Source of the DNA: Sordaria brevicollis
Lineage: Eukaryota; Ascomycota; Sordariomycetes; Sordariales; Sordariaceae
Length of the DNA stretch: 64,000 bases
Assembly: GCA_033439795.1 (NCBI GenBank)
Contig: JAUTDP010000004.1
Coordinates: 930,001-994,000, forward strand
Direction of reading: 5' to 3'
Numbering within the stretch: position 1 is the stretch's first letter; every line of letters starts with the position of its first letter. The translations under genes were made by a program, and so were the position numbers. Shown piece after piece: positions 53,743 to 63,504 of this stretch. The notes beneath the pieces are model-generated. The model was not told the DNA's origin. It was given only the letters and a program-made list of their open reading frames with translations, and did not search any database.

Positions 53743-54579
53743 GGGGTCAAGGTAGGTGTCTTTGGTGACATCAGCAGACGAGGAACGAGATCATTGATCA
53801 AAGGGAGCAATAAGGAGGGAGGAACATATATCGATCAAGCGGAAAGAATAGAATAATGGTCGCAAATGATCGACTCATGTTTGTACGAGTAATATCAAGA
53901 AATATGCATCTGGTGTAATTAAAAAACTTCTGCTTTCCTATCCCATTGCATGATGGGATGGTGATTTCACTAGAAATATTCATGTGTCGCGAGGGATGAA
54001 CGTGTTGTGGAAGCGTTGAGGTTGTTACGAGTCAGGTAAAGAATTCAGCAAACTTCATTTTCCCTACAACCGACGTACAGTAACACCAGCTTTGCAATTT
54101 GGGAAAGTGCACAGTGTCACGGATGTCGCAGTGAGTGAAATGGAAAGAAGTGGATGCATCACGAAGATTGGGAAGTCACAACCGCCTCCAGTGACATTAT
54201 GACGTAGACAAGTGGGCAGGGAAACCTCTTGGAAAATGTGGAAAGAACAAACTTTAAGGATCAAACTACCTAGGATCGAATCAGATATTTGCTAACCCGC
54301 TATTATGATATGATCGGAGTTCCATCAACGCTATTCCCTGAAAACAAACCCTTCCGCAGCGTTATGTCCCACCTCAACCCCCGTGACCATGTCCAAGCCA
54401 AGCCAAAACGACCTTGCTCGAGGCTGCTAAAGTCCAGGTATCTGCTTCGCCATCTGCTCCTTCTTAGCTGCTTTTTTCTTTCTCGCCCTTTGCTCCTGGA
54501 CCTGCCGCCTCGCTTCTATGATCCACCGCTCTCTTGCTGATTCTTGTTCTCTGTCTCCTTCTGTCCGTGAGCCTCGTTC
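53743..54579. other. Convergent 3' spacer
   Basis: Between the stops of copies A and B. A minus-strand open stretch (54516-54704) overlaps the end of B in another frame and could be an alternative spliced C-terminus of B (possible acceptor CTCACCGCAG near 54665). Otherwise nothing seen. Confidence 0.5.
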
Positions 54580-55767
54580 TCATCCACAGGACTGTCCATG
54601 ACTGAAGTCGAAGACTTGATTTGCATGTCGGCTTTCTTCGTTGGTATGGCTATCTGCGGTGAGAAAACCGGGGTTACTGGGACGAGGTGTAGCGTCGGTC
54701 TCATTGTCAGTGATGGGCGCGTTCATGCTGTTGTTGAGGGATGGCTGTCGACGAAGCTGCTGGTTCTGGACCCTGTTGCCATAGTTGGATCTAGGTTGGC
54801 GAGACTTTCGGTTCCTAGAGGTAACTTCCGGGCTCATATTGATGTTGTGCTCGTAGATGCTCTTATCGATCCAATCGAGCGCAATGGGCGGAAGGTCGAC
54901 TTTCTGAGTCAGCCAGGTCTCCCATTCGTCCTCGGAAGAGGTGGCCAAGAGACGAAGGAGGCCGAGTAACTGAGAAGTCGCATCGTTGGTTGCGTTATGG
55001 AGGACAGTATCCGGTGCTGTTCCCAGCACGCCCAAGCTGCGGAAAGCCTTCTCGCCGCCGGCCTGGCCACGGAAGCGGCATCTGAACGGCATCCATGATT
55101 GAAGGTCCCAACCCTGGATGTTCTTGCCGACCTCCGGCAAACCAATGCCAGCCTCATGGAAAATCTTGTCCTCCAGGAGGGAATTCCAGAACAACAGCCG
55201 GACCTCCCGTTCTTCTCCCTTCTCAGACTCCTCGGCCGTGAGGATTTGAGTGGTCAGGCTCTTGAGAAGCTTCTTGAGCCACTCGATAGCCTCATCGCGT
55301 TTCATAATGGTTGACCTTGCGAACTGGCAATGGTAAGGCCGCGCTGTGTGAGCCTTTCCACGCATGAACATGCCCGACCGATTGGTGCGATCCTTATGCC
55401 AGAACGCTCTGCAGGTATTCTCCGTCATTCCTTGCCACTCGCCGATAATGATGTGATAGGCAATCATCGACCTTACGAGCTGGATAAAAGTCTCGTTCAA
55501 ATTTGGCGTTGTTGAAGTCTCTCCGGGTGGCGTTGACCGAACAAGTCGGGGGTCGTAAATCGCGACTCCGATCTCGGACATTCTGGCGAGATCCGTTCCC
55601 TGCCGTACGTGGTCGACTTGTTCAAAGTCGATCGAGCAAAGAATTGTATCCTTTACGCCATCCTTGAAGGAAAAAAGCCCCTGAAAGCTCAAAACAACCG
55701 GAGGAGCTGGACTGGTAACGGCCTTCGAGACCTCGTCGTCGGAAGAATACTCGCCACTTGGGTACAT
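54580..55767 (-). CDS. DEDDh-exonuclease-fold family protein, copy B
   Basis: 395 aa from ATG 55767 (MYPSGEYSSDDE). This start is chosen because copies C and D begin alike (MYS...) and a TATA box lies about 120 bp upstream; an in-frame upstream extension to 55884 would overlap that TATA box. Motif I is SIDFEQVDH (Asp47, Glu49), then MSEIGVAIYDPR, TARPYHCQF, motif II FWNSLLED (Asp200) and motif III LHNATND (His257, Asp262). All four acidic ligands and the DEDDh histidine are present, so nuclease activity is plausible (3'-5' exonuclease by family rule, unproven). The C-terminal 80 residues are Asn/Gln/Arg-rich and disordered; the exact C-terminus may be changed by an intron. Confidence 0.85.
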   Translation of the reverse strand: MYPSGEYSSDDEVSKAVTSPAPPVVLSFQGLFSFKDGVKDTILCSIDFEQVDHVRQGTDLARMSEIGVAIYDPRLVRSTPPGETSTTPNLNETFIQLVRSMIAYHIIIGEWQGMTENTCRAFWHKDRTNRSGMFMRGKAHTARPYHCQFARSTIMKRDEAIEWLKKLLKSLTTQILTAEESEKGEEREVRLLFWNSLLEDKIFHEAGIGLPEVGKNIQGWDLQSWMPFRCRFRGQAGGEKAFRSLGVLGTAPDTVLHNATNDATSQLLGLLRLLATSSEDEWETWLTQKVDLPPIALDWIDKSIYEHNINMSPEVTSRNRKSRQPRSNYGNRVQNQQLRRQPSLNNSMNAPITDNETDATPRPSNPGFLTADSHTNEESRHANQVFDFSHGQSCG

Positions 55768-55883
55768 GATGTAAAGCGTTCTTGGGCGTTCCTTTTTTAC
55801 CGAAAGCTGGTTGGGGACTGGAACCGTATGTGGGACAGTGAGGGGAAGGGACAAAGCCTCGAAAGGATGAAGAAGGAAGTACA

Positions 55884-55893
55884 CCTTTTATAA
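55884..55893 (-). promoter_or_regulatory. TATA box of copy B
   Basis: TTATAAAAGG on the minus strand, about 120 bp before the ATG. Matches the position of the TATA boxes of copies C and D. Confidence 0.6.
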
Positions 55894-55994
55894 CCCGACA
55901 TTTTCGGGGGATGATTCCAGTGGTGATCAGGGTGTGAATGTGCATTCTTGCTAAAGGTTCCGCAAGAAAATTCACTGTTCTGGCCCAATTCACC

Positions 55995-56040
55995 GTTCAA
56001 GATTGATAATAGTCTCAAAATACGTCAGTTGAGCCACCTT
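55995..56040. promoter_or_regulatory. Upstream block shared within the array (B)
   Basis: TTGATAATAGTCTCAAAA occurs here and at 61716-61733 upstream of copy D, in the same orientation and at a similar distance (230-260 bp) from each ATG. It could be a regulatory element or simply a leftover of segmental duplication. Confidence 0.6.
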
Positions 56041-56214
56041 CCATTTTAAGTACTCCAAGATTCAAAACCTAGAATCTCTACGAGGCTCTCAAAAGCAGCC
56101 TCCCTCATCTAACGTTTTCCTGCACCATGGCGGCCAGCCTTTTCCTTCTTTGCCCTCCGCTACTTTGTAGAGCCCCCGTTCTTCTTGGCCTTGCCTTCGG
56201 ACTCCTATTTACCT

Positions 56215-56508
56215 CTAGCTGGCGTCTGGCTTACTTCGTTGTCCCTCGCAGCACCTGGATCTTGAGTACCGGAACTTCCAAGCTCGATTCGGTCCATTCG
56301 TTGGACGAAAGAAAAACATGTCTATCGCAGAACCAGCATTGTCGGCGGTATTAGCCGTGATGCTGGAAGCTGGAGCATGGGAGACTGTCTTTTGTTCCGT
56401 TGGCATAGCTCCGGGCTGTAGCTGAATGTTCTGGACGGGACGTTTGTTAGGGTTGGTGACCGCCTGATTGAAGGTTGGGTCTACAGTGCGGTTACCACCT
56501 GCTTGCAA
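56215..56508 (-). other. Possible C-terminal exon of the truncated copy
   Basis: Open minus-strand stretch containing GNRTVDPTFNQAVTNPNKRP. It is preceded by a plausible intron (GTAAGC donor near 56562, CAG acceptor near 56499). It could be the tail exon of the decayed copy at 56669-56808. No start codon of its own. Confidence 0.3.
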
Positions 56509-56668
56509 GAGTCAGTACAGGTATCCAAAATTCCCTCTTGACACTCAAAGATTGCTTACCTCTGCCATCTGAGGGCTGGCCATGCACTCCACAATGGTGG
56601 TTGCTATGCCAATGACTTCCATTGGGGTACACTCTATGCTTCTGGGCTTTGCGGGGGCCCGGCTGATA

Positions 56669-56808
56669 TTAGGTACCCTGGTAGATCGTTGGATCCACCC
56701 AGCCAAACGAAAGGGGCTCGAAGTCGACGATGTCGTTGAACCACTTCTCCCACTCCGACTCGTTGATGGTCATCATCCGTTCAAATGCCAAAAGCTGCGC
56801 TACGGCGG
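56669..56808 (-). pseudogene. Truncated DEDDh-family remnant
   Basis: Only the end of the domain remains, starting abruptly at VAQLLAFERMMTINESEW, running through FGWVDPTIYQGT and ending at TAA. It is close to copy C (which has VAQLLAFQRMMVIGEPEW). Everything upstream of the HNATND motif is missing and replaced by unrelated sequence. It is a 5'-truncated duplicate, not AT-rich. Confidence 0.8.
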
Positions 56809-56888
56809 CTTACTCTTGGGGTCTGAGGGTTGGATATGCACGCCACGGTGGTGCACATTGTTGTGACGCCAGTGACCAGCGCTGCCAA

Positions 56889-56908
56889 CAAGTCAAGTCA
56901 AGTCAAGT
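56889..56908. repeat. (CAAGT)4 microsatellite
   Basis: Four perfect 5-bp units, near the breakpoint of the truncated copy. Confidence 0.9.
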
Positions 56909-57103
56909 ACGATGTGATATTTAGGTAATTGAGTGGATCAAGGAAGGGGTTCTACTTGCTTTATACCTACTTATACTTACTTATTTTATACCTGCCAAGA
57001 AAAATATCACGTTTTTTTTCTGTTTCGATGTGAAATATGCTCGGATTCGTAGGTATCGTTTCTAGCTTCCTAAGATGGTTGAGAGCCATGCGTGACAATC
57101 TAC

Positions 57104-58105
57104 CTAGTGACGTCCATTTGCCCTTCTGGGCTGGTACCTTTGTCTAACAGGGGCACGGCGGATGTTGCCCTGGTAGATCTTTGGATCCAACCAGGCAAAA
57201 GAGATTGGCTCGAAGTCGATTCTATCGTCGAACCACGTTTTCCACTCCGGCTCGCCGATGACCATCATACGTTGGAATGCCAACAGCTGCGCAACGGCAT
57301 CGTTGGTGGCGTTATGGAGGATGGTCTCGTTGCCCGCTCCTACAACCCCCAAGCATTCAAAGGCGACTTCTCCCCTTGCCAGACCGCGATTTTTGCCGTT
57401 GGAGAATCGAGCCTTGAAAGGCCACCAAGCCTGAAGGTCCCACGTCTCGATGTCATGTCCAAGTTCGGACAGGTGAATATTTGCTTGGCGAAATACCTTG
57501 TCCTCCAGACCGGAATCCCAAAACACGACCCGGACTTGCCTCTGGTGACCGCTTTGTCTCTCTTCCGCAGTCAAATTCTGGCTCGTGAGGTTCTGCAGAA
57601 TGACTTTGAGGCTTTCGATGCATTGGCTGCTGCTCATGATCGTGGAGAGCGCGAACACGCAGTGGTATGGACGGGCAATGTGGGGCTTCTTTTTGTGCCA
57701 GAAGGCCTTGCAGGTGATCTCCGTTTCTCCCTTCCAGTCGTCCTTCAAGAAATGATAAGCCATTATGGACTTTGCGATTTCCATGAGAAGGTCGTTGGAA
57801 ACACTGTGCTTAGTTTCGGAGGCATGCGGAATGGCGTTGGAGGGTGTCTTGCTAGCCTCGCGTGGATCGTAAACAGCTATGCCGATTTCAGACATTTTCT
57901 GGAGTTCGGTTCCGTGGTGGTTGTCGACGGTTTCAAGGTCTATGGCGCAAATAATGGCCTCGCCCAGCTTGTTCTTGAAGGCTTGAAGTGCCTCAAATGA
58001 ACTAACGAGAGGTGGCGCGATAGTGGTCTTCGACTTGGCCTTGCGGGGCAGCTCACCCTCCAAGTCAGAGTCGTCACCGTAAAAGTCGCTGTGATCGGAA
58101 TACAT
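57104..58105 (-). CDS. DEDDh-exonuclease-fold family protein, copy C (minimal form)
   Basis: 333 aa, unspliced, starting MYSDHSDFYGDDSD. This is the most compact member and defines the domain: an acidic leader (1-25); motif I AIDLET (Asp56, Glu58); MSEIGIAVYDPR (71-82); HIARPYHCVF (142-151); motif II FWDSGLED (Asp202); WDLQAWWPF; and motif III LHNATNDAVAQLL (His264, Asp269). It ends in EPEWKTWFDDR and FAWLDPKIYQGN, then a short basic tail. All DEDDh residues are kept, so it is probably an active nuclease, or at least a metal-binding fold. It has no signal peptide or membrane segment. It lacks the long disordered tail of A, B and D. Confidence 0.88.
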   Translation of the reverse strand: MYSDHSDFYGDDSDLEGELPRKAKSKTTIAPPLVSSFEALQAFKNKLGEAIICAIDLETVDNHHGTELQKMSEIGIAVYDPREASKTPSNAIPHASETKHSVSNDLLMEIAKSIMAYHFLKDDWKGETEITCKAFWHKKKPHIARPYHCVFALSTIMSSSQCIESLKVILQNLTSQNLTAEERQSGHQRQVRVVFWDSGLEDKVFRQANIHLSELGHDIETWDLQAWWPFKARFSNGKNRGLARGEVAFECLGVVGAGNETILHNATNDAVAQLLAFQRMMVIGEPEWKTWFDDRIDFEPISFAWLDPKIYQGNIRRAPVRQRYQPRRANGRH

Positions 58106-58236
58106 GGTGTCGGGAGGTTTTTGGTGTCTCGCGTTGGTTTCCGTTGTTCTTACCAGGAGGTCGCTCGGTCTGGAGGTAGACTGAAGAATGTGTGGAGGAA
58201 AAGAAATTTTGAGTTGGAGGGGGGTGGGATCTGGTC

Positions 58237-58250
58237 CTTATATAATATTT
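58237..58250 (-). promoter_or_regulatory. TATA box of copy C
   Basis: AATATTATATAAGG on the minus strand, about 135 bp before the ATG. Closely similar to AATATTATAAATAA of copy D. Confidence 0.65.
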
Positions 58251-58379
58251 TCTGGCACTGCTTTGGGAGTCCGCACAGGAACCGACGACGTGAAACTGAA
58301 GGGACATTGCTTCTCAAGGTTCCTGGAAGGTGAATCCGCATCATCCGGTGATGTTCACGCAATGCCGCTCGATGTTCAT

Positions 58380-58440
58380 GCAGTCTCATGTCCAGTCTTT
58401 TAAAGGTTCCTGTTGAATCAAACTGACACTCCATCTCAAG
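58380..58440. promoter_or_regulatory. Upstream block shared within the array (C)
   Basis: CCTGTTGAATCAAACTGACA plus CTCCATC resembles CCTGTTGAAAAACACTCCAT upstream of copy D (61739-61758). A GGTTCC word precedes it. Confidence 0.5.
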
Positions 58441-60129
58441 CACCGCAAGGTGCTCAACCCGGGGCCTCTAATGTGATTTCTTACCATGCGAGAACCTTCC
58501 TCTTTTTATTCAAACGAATTACTCATTTGAAAGGCCACGATGCTTGCAGATCCCAACGCTTGATAGTCTTTTCGTGCCGGGCTCGTGAAGGTGAATGCCC
58601 TCCTGAACGAAGAATCCCAACATCAAGACCGAGGTTACAAAACAGGACTCGGTCTGGTCAGTGCTCACCATTCACCGGTTCCTGGGCGGTATTGAGGCTT
58701 GGAGTAGAATTTTGAGGGATGTTCTTCAGTTTCTCGAGGACTCGAACCGACGGCCCCTTGAGCCCCGGTCTGGGGAACTTGGAAGCGACCTTGAGCTGGT
58801 AGCGGCAACGGTAATATTACCTCTAGGTACAGAGTGACATTGAAATAGGGGTCGTAGATGATCTACAATATAAAGAATGACCAAAGAAATCTTGTTTGGT
58901 AAGATGATGTGCTCAGGCTGTATGCGGTGTTGGACGCCTTTGCGAGCAAGACTTGGTGGTTTCTGCGTTCTTGGCTGTCTGCCCTTGTGTACTTGCCTTG
59001 CCTGCCAGGTGGGCCCTGAATGGCGACGCGAGGTTTGCCAAGGTGCTGTAACTTGGAAACTTATGGGGGCGTTATGGCGCTCAGTGTGGAGCCAAGTACC
59101 CGACGTTTCAAAGTCCCTGCAAGCCACTATAGCCATAGCGGACTTACAGCGCTAAATCCGAGACCAGAAGGAGAGCCACTATAACCCACTGTAATCTTAG
59201 CGCCTTCCCCCTATCACCGTTACCATGGGCAACACACCTCACACTACTCTGAAAACATGCCTCGATTCCCAAACATGCATTGTGCTTCCACATGTGGTCG
59301 AAGCTTGACATGCCTTGTTGAAAAGCACGTGGGGTCTCTCACTACCGGATTATTGAATCGATATCATTCCTGCAAATCCTACTGATGAAGCAACACGTTG
59401 TGCATCGCCAGGCCTAAGCCGAAAACGCCGAGGGAATCTCAGTGAATGAATGCCCTTTGTGCCCCGGCATGGGGAATCTGGTGACGAATAGAAGAGCAGA
59501 TGTTGATAGAAGATACACACATAGAGATAGAGACCGTGCTTTTACAAGTTGGGATCTTCCTCGACGGCCCGGACGAACTTCTCAAGCAGCTAGGTACTTA
59601 CTTCAGCACTTAATCACGAGAAGAAGGCACATGGATCTTTAAACAAGAGGTTGAAACTTGGTAGAAAATGCAGATGTATGAAGCTCTTCCTGCTATTGTG
59701 TTTGCCTGATTCCCCCATTGTGATTCCTCCTTTGTGATTCCTCCTTTGTAATTCCCCCATTGTGATTTCTCCATTGTAATTCCCCCATTGTCAAATCGAA
59801 ACCCGATTTCGTCCGTTGTGCCAAGTTAAACTTCCTTTGTCCTCTGAAAAATCCCGTCTCAGAAGATGCCAAAGACCCTCGACCCAAACTCGACAAAGCG
59901 CCACTCCCCTGGCCAAAACTTTACCAGAGGCAAGAACTAGGAAAGTTCAGGTAGTAAGTATATTCCTAGAGGTAGCATCATCATTACGCTTGGCCGCCTT
60001 ATTCATCTTTCACCTTTCTTTGCGCTACAAGCCACCGGGCTTTACCACGCTCTTACACTCCTCCTCTTACTTGTTCTAACTCGCTTGGCCTTCCTTCTAA
60101 GGATCGGGCGCCGTTTACTCCTTAGTAGG
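58441..60129. other. Spacer between copies C and D
   Basis: 3' flank of D and upstream sequence of C. GAACCTTC at 58492 and TACCTCTAGGTAC near 58812 are repeated words of the window. A 137-codon minus frame (58726-59136) has no similarity to the family and is not accepted. Confidence 0.5.
59708..59791. repeat. 14-bp minisatellite, 6 units
   Basis: Six units with an exact 14-bp period: GATTCCCCCATTGT, GATTCCTCCTTTGT (twice) and variants with ATTTCTCCATTGT or ATTCCCCCATTGT. Lies about 340 bp past the stop of copy D. Confidence 0.92.
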
Positions 60130-61479
60130 CTAGAGGGAGATATTGGCCATATATTGGGCAACGCTACCGACTTCGGGGGACGTAGCAGGTGTTTGAATCT
60201 CTTTTGGGGTGGATTCAGGGGACGTAGCAGGTGTTGTATCGTTCTCAGGGGTTGACATCCGAGTACCGAGTGGGTTGACAGCTTCCGCTTGATGGTAGTC
60301 TTTCTGGTTCTCCAGGTTTTGGTGGGAGTTGTGCTGCGCATGGTTCTTGTTGGCTTCGACTTTCGTAGTTTGGCTGGGACCGGGGGTGTTGCGGTGGCTC
60401 CTCTGTGTCACCCTCTGATAGCTGCCCTGCCACGATTCCTTCCTGTTGTTCCAGTTCTTGTTCTTTCCCCACGGCTTCTTGCCGAAGGGCTTTTCCTGCG
60501 GCATCCGGCCAAGGTTGTATTCGTAAATGGCTCCGTCCACCCAGTCGAATGAGAGCTCCGACAGGTCATCTCTGTGGTCGAACCATGAAACCCATTCCTC
60601 CTCCGTCATGACCTGGAAACGCAGGAAGGCTAGCAGCTGCGCAACCGTATCGTTCGTTGCGTTGTGGAGGACAACAGACTGACCTCCAGCGTCGACCCTG
60701 CCCAGGACACCCAAGCTGCCAAAGGCCGTTTCACCGCTGGCCTTGCCCTGATTGGAGCCGGTGTTAAATCGGCAGCGGAATGGGTACCAGGACTGGACGT
60801 CCCACGCTTCGACGTTCTTGCCCATTTCCTCGAGGTTGATACCAGCCTGTCGGAAGATCTTATCCTCGAGGCTCGAATCCCAAAACAGGATTCGAACCTG
60901 CCTCTCTTCGCCATGATTCTTCTCATCCATGGTGAGTCCTTGAATGGTGAGAGCTTTGATGGTGGATTTGAGTTGCCGGATTGCTTCGGCGGAGGGCATG
61001 ATCTTTGATCTCGCAAACTTGCAATGATAGGGTCGAGGCCTGTGTGGGCTGGCCTTCTTGTTCTTGCGTTCCCTGTGCCAGAATGCCGGGCACGAGGTTT
61101 CCGTCTGGTTCTTCCACTTGTCCATCAAGAAATGGAAGACTACCATGGCAGTCTTTGCCAAGTCCTCGAGGGCGGTGCTGGAGGAGCGGAATTTCGAATT
61201 CGACGAGGTAGAGTCTCTGAGAGCTAATTCTGGACTTGGAGAGACTGTGCGGGGATCGAAGATTGCGATGCCTACCTCGGACACCTTCTTGAGCTCTGTT
61301 CTTCCGTTGGTAGAGGTACAGATCAACTCAAAGTCGATTGCGACAAGAATTGTCTGCTTCATGGTTTCGTTGAAGGCCTGCAGCTCGGTGAAAGAGCTAA
61401 TGGTGGGTGGTGCTGGTGTCCTGGTCGCCAGATTGGCGCTGGCCAGCGAAATGTCGTCGTCTGAGAGTGACGAGTACAT
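60130..61479 (-). CDS. DEDDh-exonuclease-fold family protein, copy D
   Basis: 449 aa, unspliced, starting MYSSLSDDDISLAS. Motif I is AIDFEL (Asp49, Glu51), then VSEVGIAIFDPR, PRPYHCKFARS, motif II FWDSSLED (Asp206), WDVQSWYPF, and motif III LHNATNDTVAQLL (His272, Asp277). All DEDDh residues are intact. After EEWVSWFDHRDDL and FDWVDGAIYEYN comes a tail of about 130 residues: first Lys/Trp/Gly/Asn-rich (FGKKPWGKNKNWNN), which could bind RNA, then Thr/Pro-rich repeats of TPATSPE. No targeting signal seen. The TATA box and upstream blocks are shared with B and C. Confidence 0.88.
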   Translation of the reverse strand: MYSSLSDDDISLASANLATRTPAPPTISSFTELQAFNETMKQTILVAIDFELICTSTNGRTELKKVSEVGIAIFDPRTVSPSPELALRDSTSSNSKFRSSSTALEDLAKTAMVVFHFLMDKWKNQTETSCPAFWHRERKNKKASPHRPRPYHCKFARSKIMPSAEAIRQLKSTIKALTIQGLTMDEKNHGEERQVRILFWDSSLEDKIFRQAGINLEEMGKNVEAWDVQSWYPFRCRFNTGSNQGKASGETAFGSLGVLGRVDAGGQSVVLHNATNDTVAQLLAFLRFQVMTEEEWVSWFDHRDDLSELSFDWVDGAIYEYNLGRMPQEKPFGKKPWGKNKNWNNRKESWQGSYQRVTQRSHRNTPGPSQTTKVEANKNHAQHNSHQNLENQKDYHQAEAVNPLGTRMSTPENDTTPATSPESTPKEIQTPATSPEVGSVAQYMANISL

Positions 61480-61597
61480 TTCCCTGGTCTATTGCTGGTA
61501 AATCACTGATCTCTGACTTCAGGAATTTTGGGTCCGGTCTGATGTGAGAAGGTTGAAGAATGGGAAAAGTGTGGTGTGGAAGGCGGGTGGAAGTTGG

Positions 61598-61612
61598 TTA
61601 TTTATAATATTC
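61598..61612 (-). promoter_or_regulatory. TATA box of copy D
   Basis: GAATATTATAAATAA on the minus strand, about 120 bp before the ATG. Confidence 0.65.
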
Positions 61613-62486
61613 TCCAGGCATGGGCTTTGCAAGAAAGCAGACTGTGAAGTGGCATCATCTTAGAAGGTTTTCGTCGTGAAGGGCTCCGCAGCATCTCCCG
61701 CTTCACCTTCCCAGGTTGATAATAGTCTCAAAACGGGACCTGTTGAAAAACACTCCATCCGATGTAAACTTGAAGGTTCCATATCTCCATCCTATGAACA
61801 CCCATGCCAGTTTTCGCTCATCAGCGTTTCACTGGTAATGTCTTTGCCTGGCGCGTTACTATTCCGTTTGTCTGACAATGAGACGTAACGCTAGACCTGA
61901 AGGTTTCGATGGCCGTGGAAGACTCACCTATTCATACGAAGATGCCGATTTGGGATGGCTGTCAGCTCCACATCATAGAAAGGGTCAAGGTTGCATAGCC
62001 AGGATGAGCTTGTGTGGAGTCGTAGCCAAGTCCAGTCTGGTCGTCAACAAGTGAATCGTCACTCGAATTCATCATGGGTGTGAAGTGAATGTTGGGGACA
62101 TGGATGCGAAAAGAGAATGGAACGAAGTGAGTGAGCACGAAGGGCGAAGGAGGAAAGTTAACGAGACAGGAAGTAAGACTGATTAGAGGTAGGTAGGTAT
62201 TGAGGGAAAGGGCATGTAAGGAGTATTGGGTTCCATTGATGTTAGTGAATGAATTCATGTACTGGGGCCAGTAGCTCTATTTGACCGAAGTTGAAGGCAC
62301 AAGGGCACTGTACAATATCCACTCAAAATAATACAAGAGCTGATACTAATAGGGTGCTTCCTGGTTAAAATATGTTCCTTCCTTAGGTATACCATCTCCG
62401 CATTCTTGAAGCGCTACCTTCATGACAAGAGCCAACTACATCAATTCCCCCCGCAAGTCAATCCCATCTTCCTTTCATCAGTCCCG
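61613..62486. other. Upstream region of D and 3' flank of the next copy
   Basis: Holds TTGATAATAGTCTCAAAA (61716-61733) and CCTGTTGAAAAACACTCCAT (61739-61758), shared with B and C, and GAAGGTT(T)TC/GAAGGTTCC words at 61663, 61772 and 61899. No CDS seen. Confidence 0.55.
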
Positions 62487-63062
62487 TCATTTCAACGTAG
62501 TGGTCTGGGTAGGGGTAGCCACGTTGACGCCAGTCGAGCCGGATGTGGTGGGCCCGGTGCTGGGAGGGAGGGCAAAGTGCTGGACTCCTGAAGTACGTTG
62601 ACAGTTTCCCTGGGGCATGGCCGGCCCGCGAAGGCTTCTAGGCCTTGAGGCAAAGTTGTGGCGGTAAATGGCTGGATCGACGCAATCCATCGACATGGGC
62701 GGGAGGTCGACACGTTGAGTACCAAACCAAGCCTTCCACTCCTCGTCGGAGATGTGGAGGAGCTTCAGAAGGGAGAGCATCTGGGCTACACAATCGTTGG
62801 TAGCATTATGAAGGATTGAAACGTTTCCAAGAGCTCCCAACGATCCGAACGCGGTCTCGCCTTTGGTTTGAGGCTTGCCAAACCGGATTTGGAACACGGA
62901 CCAAATTTGCATATCCCAGATCTTTATGGAAGAGCTTGTGCTCATAGCGGTCAAGTCGAGGCCTGCCTCCCGGAAAACAGTCTCTTCCATATTAGCGGAC
63001 CAGAACAGCACGCAGATTTTGCGATCGACGCCGTCTTGAACTTCAGCTTGGGTGTAAGAGCC
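62487..63062 (-). pseudogene. DEDDh-family copy E, 5'-truncated
   Basis: The open stretch begins after tandem TGA TGA codons (63063-63068) at a point matching the LTAEE region just before motif II. The N-terminal half with motif I is absent and no ATG lies in front of the homology. Remaining parts: FWSANMEE (motif II, Asp replaced by Glu), IWDMQIWSVF, LHNATNDCVAQML (motif III intact), EEWKAWFGTQRVDLPP, then a Pro/Thr/Ser-rich tail. Either a truncated pseudogene or a gene with an unrecognised first exon. The rest of the frame is open for about 190 codons. Confidence 0.75.
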
Positions 63063-63068
63063 TCATCA

Positions 63069-63504
63069 AGCAATTAGGTATTGTAAACGAGACGGAAAGT
63101 GGGAGTAGTGGTGGTATTTAAAGACAATCTGTACCTCTACACTACAAAGTTCACTACCTAGGTAGAGGTACCTTTGGTTCCCGGTTTATCATCAGTCTGT
63201 TCCTTCCGCTACATGTATTGCACAGGAGCTTGTCAAGCCAGTCCCACTTCAAACAGTGTTCGGATCTTCCTTCCCGTTGGTGCCCGACTTGACGGTCAAA
63301 CATCATGTTCGAAACTTCCATGATTCCATCGATTCCATACCCTATCCTCAATTACGATACAATCCCCTGAGGCCTCAAATAGTACAACGCCGTTCCCCAA
63401 CGCGCTCAAAACATTTTCGAAGTAGCCAAGGGCACAAAGACCTTCTGTGCATGCATCACCTGCTGAGGTACATGTATCCTCACAAAGAGGTAGTGTAGAG
63501 GTAG
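63069..63504. other. Spacer between copies E and F
   Basis: No homology to the missing N-terminal half of E was recognised here. It contains ACTACCTAGGTAGAGGTACC at 63156-63175, the densest case of the recurrent CCTAGGTA/AGAGGTA words. Confidence 0.55.

Noticed and set aside
55768..55884. Upstream extension of copy B
   Set aside because: No supporting start and it would run into the TATA box; C and D start at the MYS/MYP position.
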